Shown here: positions 5,655 to 7,181 of the stretch, in pieces
Layout of the letters: every line of letters starts with the position of its first letter
How positions within the stretch are numbered: position 1 is the first letter of the stretch
From: an uncultured Polyangiaceae bacterium
GTDB taxonomy: Bacteria; Myxococcota_A; Polyangia; Polyangiales; Houyiibacteriaceae
Direction of reading: 5' to 3'
DNA: 7,181 bases
NCBI GenBank assembly: GCA_947258625.1
Contig: CAMYJN010000111.1
Span: forward strand, 1 to 7,181
Translations under genes and position numbers: made by a program
Notes under the pieces: model-generated
Told to the model about the DNA's origin: nothing
Databases searched by the model: none
What the model saw: the letters and a program-made list of their open reading frames with translations, nothing else

Positions 5655-7181
5655 ATGGCAGGCAAGCAAACCCAGAAGAAGAAGCGCAAGGGGACCAAGC
5701 GCAAGAAGCGTCGAACGAGCAATCTCTCGCTCTTGCCCAAGCTGATCGGCGCAGCGCTGATCGTCGGCGCGCTGCTCGTCTTGGGGGCCTACGCCTACTT
5801 CAGCCGCGATCTGCCGTCTGTGAGCTCCCTGCGCGACTACACCCCGCCGCAGACGACGCGGGTGTACGACCGCAACAAGAAGGTGATTGGCGAGATCTTC
5901 GCCGAGCGCAGGACCGTCATTCCGATGTCACAGGTTCCGCGGAACGTCGTCCTATCGGTACTGGCCGCGGAAGACGCCGATTTCTACGAGCACGAAGGAT
6001 TGGACTACACGGGAATGCTGCGAGCGATTGGGCGGGACATCCTCGCCGGTCGCGCTGCGCAGGGTGGAAGCACCATCACCCAACAGGTGGTCAAGCTCAT
6101 GCTTTTGACCCCCGAGCGAACGCTGCAGCGAAAGCTCCGGGAGTTGATATTGGCCCGGCGGCTCGAGAGCGAGCTCACGAAGGACGAGATCCTCCACCTC
6201 TACCTCAACCACGTGAACTTCGGACACGGGCGCTACGGAATCCAGGAGGCCGCGCAATACTACTTCGCAAAGAACGCGCGCGATCTGACCTTGGCGGAGG
6301 CGGCGATGCTGGCCGGCATTCCTCAGGCGCCAGCGCGTCTCTCGCCGCGCGGAAACCCCGAGGCCGCGAAGCGACGCCAAGGGTACGTGCTCTCGCAGTT
6401 GCAGGCGAAGCGCGAGGTCTATTGGCCTGACCTGAGCGAGGCGGCGATCGCCGCGGCTCGCAAAGCGGAAGTGGAGCCGGTGCCACTGGCCGACGGATCG
6501 GGTAGCGCGCCGGAGGTCTTGACGATCGCCAAGCGTGCACTTCGCGCGGCAGTCGGAGACGAAGCGCTCAGCAAGGGCGGCTACGAGGTCCACACCACGA
6601 TCGACCTTGCACTCCAAAAAGAGGCCCGGAAGGCGCTCCAACGTGGGCTTCGCGCGGTCGATGAACGGCAAGGTTATCGGGGGCCGCTTCGTCGTACGAA
6701 ACGAAGGCGCGGGCCCAAAGCAACCAAGCCGACTGACTCGCTGCGAATGGGACGCACGTACATTGCGAGGGTGACAGGCCGCGACAAAGACGACGAGAAG
6801 CTACTGCTCGATGTCGCCGGCCATCCGGCGGTGCTGCGAATGCGCGATGCCGCCCGATTCAACCCCGAGCGGCGCCCTGTGTCAGCGTTCGCAAAGAAGG
6901 ACGACCTCTTGCCGGTCTCGATTACTCAGCTTGGTGCGGACGAGGACCCGTCGATGGCCAGGCTCGAGCGCGGGCCCGAAGGCGCCGTCGTCGTCATCGA
7001 GCCGCGCTCACGGGCCGTGCTGGCGTTAATTGGAAGCTTTGCTGCGGTCAGTGGCTTCAACAGGGCGACGCAAGCGGTCCGACAGCCAGGCAGCGCCTTC
7101 AAGCCGATCGTGTACGCGAGGGCGATTCAGTCGCGTCGGTTTACGGCGGCGTCATTGGTGGTGGACGCGCCTGCAGTGTAC
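5655..7181 (+). CDS. mrcA: Class A penicillin-binding protein (PBP1A type), 3' part beyond the window
   Basis: 509 codons open to the right edge, so partial. Bifunctional peptidoglycan synthase: glycosyltransferase that polymerises lipid II, then transpeptidase that cross-links. Order: very basic cytoplasmic tail (12 of the first 20 residues Lys/Arg), membrane anchor about 27-49, GT51 domain from about 65 to 250 with EDADFYEHEG (catalytic Glu106), GGSTITQQ (137-144), RKLRELILARRLE, LYLNHVNFGHGRYGIQEAA and LAEAAMLAGIPQAPARLSP. Then TIDLALQKEARKALQRGLRA opens the linker/transpeptidase part, followed by a Lys/Arg-rich loop and an OB-like insert (RMGRTYIARVTGRD) typical of PBP1A. The catalytic SxxK is S480-A-F-K483 in RQPGSAFKPIVY; SxN and KTG lie outside. 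ATG 5655 is the first start after an in-frame TAG (5637-5639); the RBS (GGCGGA) is poor. It lies 70 bases after trmH on the same strand. PBP1A/ponA and mrcA are alternative names for this type. Confidence 0.93.
   Translation, partial: MAGKQTQKKKRKGTKRKKRRTSNLSLLPKLIGAALIVGALLVLGAYAYFSRDLPSVSSLRDYTPPQTTRVYDRNKKVIGEIFAERRTVIPMSQVPRNVVLSVLAAEDADFYEHEGLDYTGMLRAIGRDILAGRAAQGGSTITQQVVKLMLLTPERTLQRKLRELILARRLESELTKDEILHLYLNHVNFGHGRYGIQEAAQYYFAKNARDLTLAEAAMLAGIPQAPARLSPRGNPEAAKRRQGYVLSQLQAKREVYWPDLSEAAIAAARKAEVEPVPLADGSGSAPEVLTIAKRALRAAVGDEALSKGGYEVHTTIDLALQKEARKALQRGLRAVDERQGYRGPLRRTKRRRGPKATKPTDSLRMGRTYIARVTGRDKDDEKLLLDVAGHPAVLRMRDAARFNPERRPVSAFAKKDDLLPVSITQLGADEDPSMARLERGPEGAVVVIEPRSRAVLALIGSFAAVSGFNRATQAVRQPGSAFKPIVYARAIQSRRFTAASLVVDAPAVY

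Noticed and set aside
5952..6671. Minus-strand open frame (239 codons) opposite the PBP gene
   Set aside because: The plus strand encodes the GT51 motifs in the same stretch; the antisense frame shows no recognisable motif.

Overview
The window is GC-rich, bacterial and close-packed. It looks like a piece of a Myxococcota (deltaproteobacterial) chromosome. That placement is an inference, resting on the high GC, a four-helix-bundle (S23/IVS-type) gene next to hexanucleotide repeats, and the style of the ECF sigma/anti-sigma/secreted-protein operon. No rRNA, tRNA or CRISPR array was seen, and no transposase or reverse transcriptase.

Left part (1-860), the accessory-looking stretch: an intact 108-residue four-helix-bundle gene lies on the minus strand (262-588). 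Tail to tail with it on the plus strand is a decayed copy of the same gene's 3' end (about 173-265); the two stop codons interlock in one CTAG. At the head of the intact gene is a perfect 29-bp inverted repeat (591-619 / 644-672). Each arm carries an AGGAG ribosome binding site and ends next to an ATG, so the same leader is present twice, facing outward. Beyond the right arm is a degenerate hexanucleotide repeat (698-862) that runs up to the stop codon of uvrD. This reads as a small locus built by inverted duplication of a four-helix-bundle cassette.

Middle (861-3038, minus strand): a complete UvrD/PcrA-type DNA helicase with all SF1A motifs and the C-terminal Tudor-like module. A 157-base divergent intergenic region separates it from the plus-strand genes.

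Right part (3196-7181, plus strand): an ECF sigma factor, a single-pass anti-sigma-like protein without the zinc motif, a secreted protein of unknown function, and TrmH (tRNA Gm18 methyltransferase). They follow one another with gaps of 2, -4 and 0 bases, so they are almost certainly one translationally coupled operon. After 70 bases comes a class A penicillin-binding protein (PBP1A type) that runs off the right edge still in frame: GT51 domain, OB-like region and the SxxK of the transpeptidase. Envelope stress sensing (sigma, anti-sigma, exported protein) beside peptidoglycan synthesis is plausible functionally, but the link is inferred from position only.
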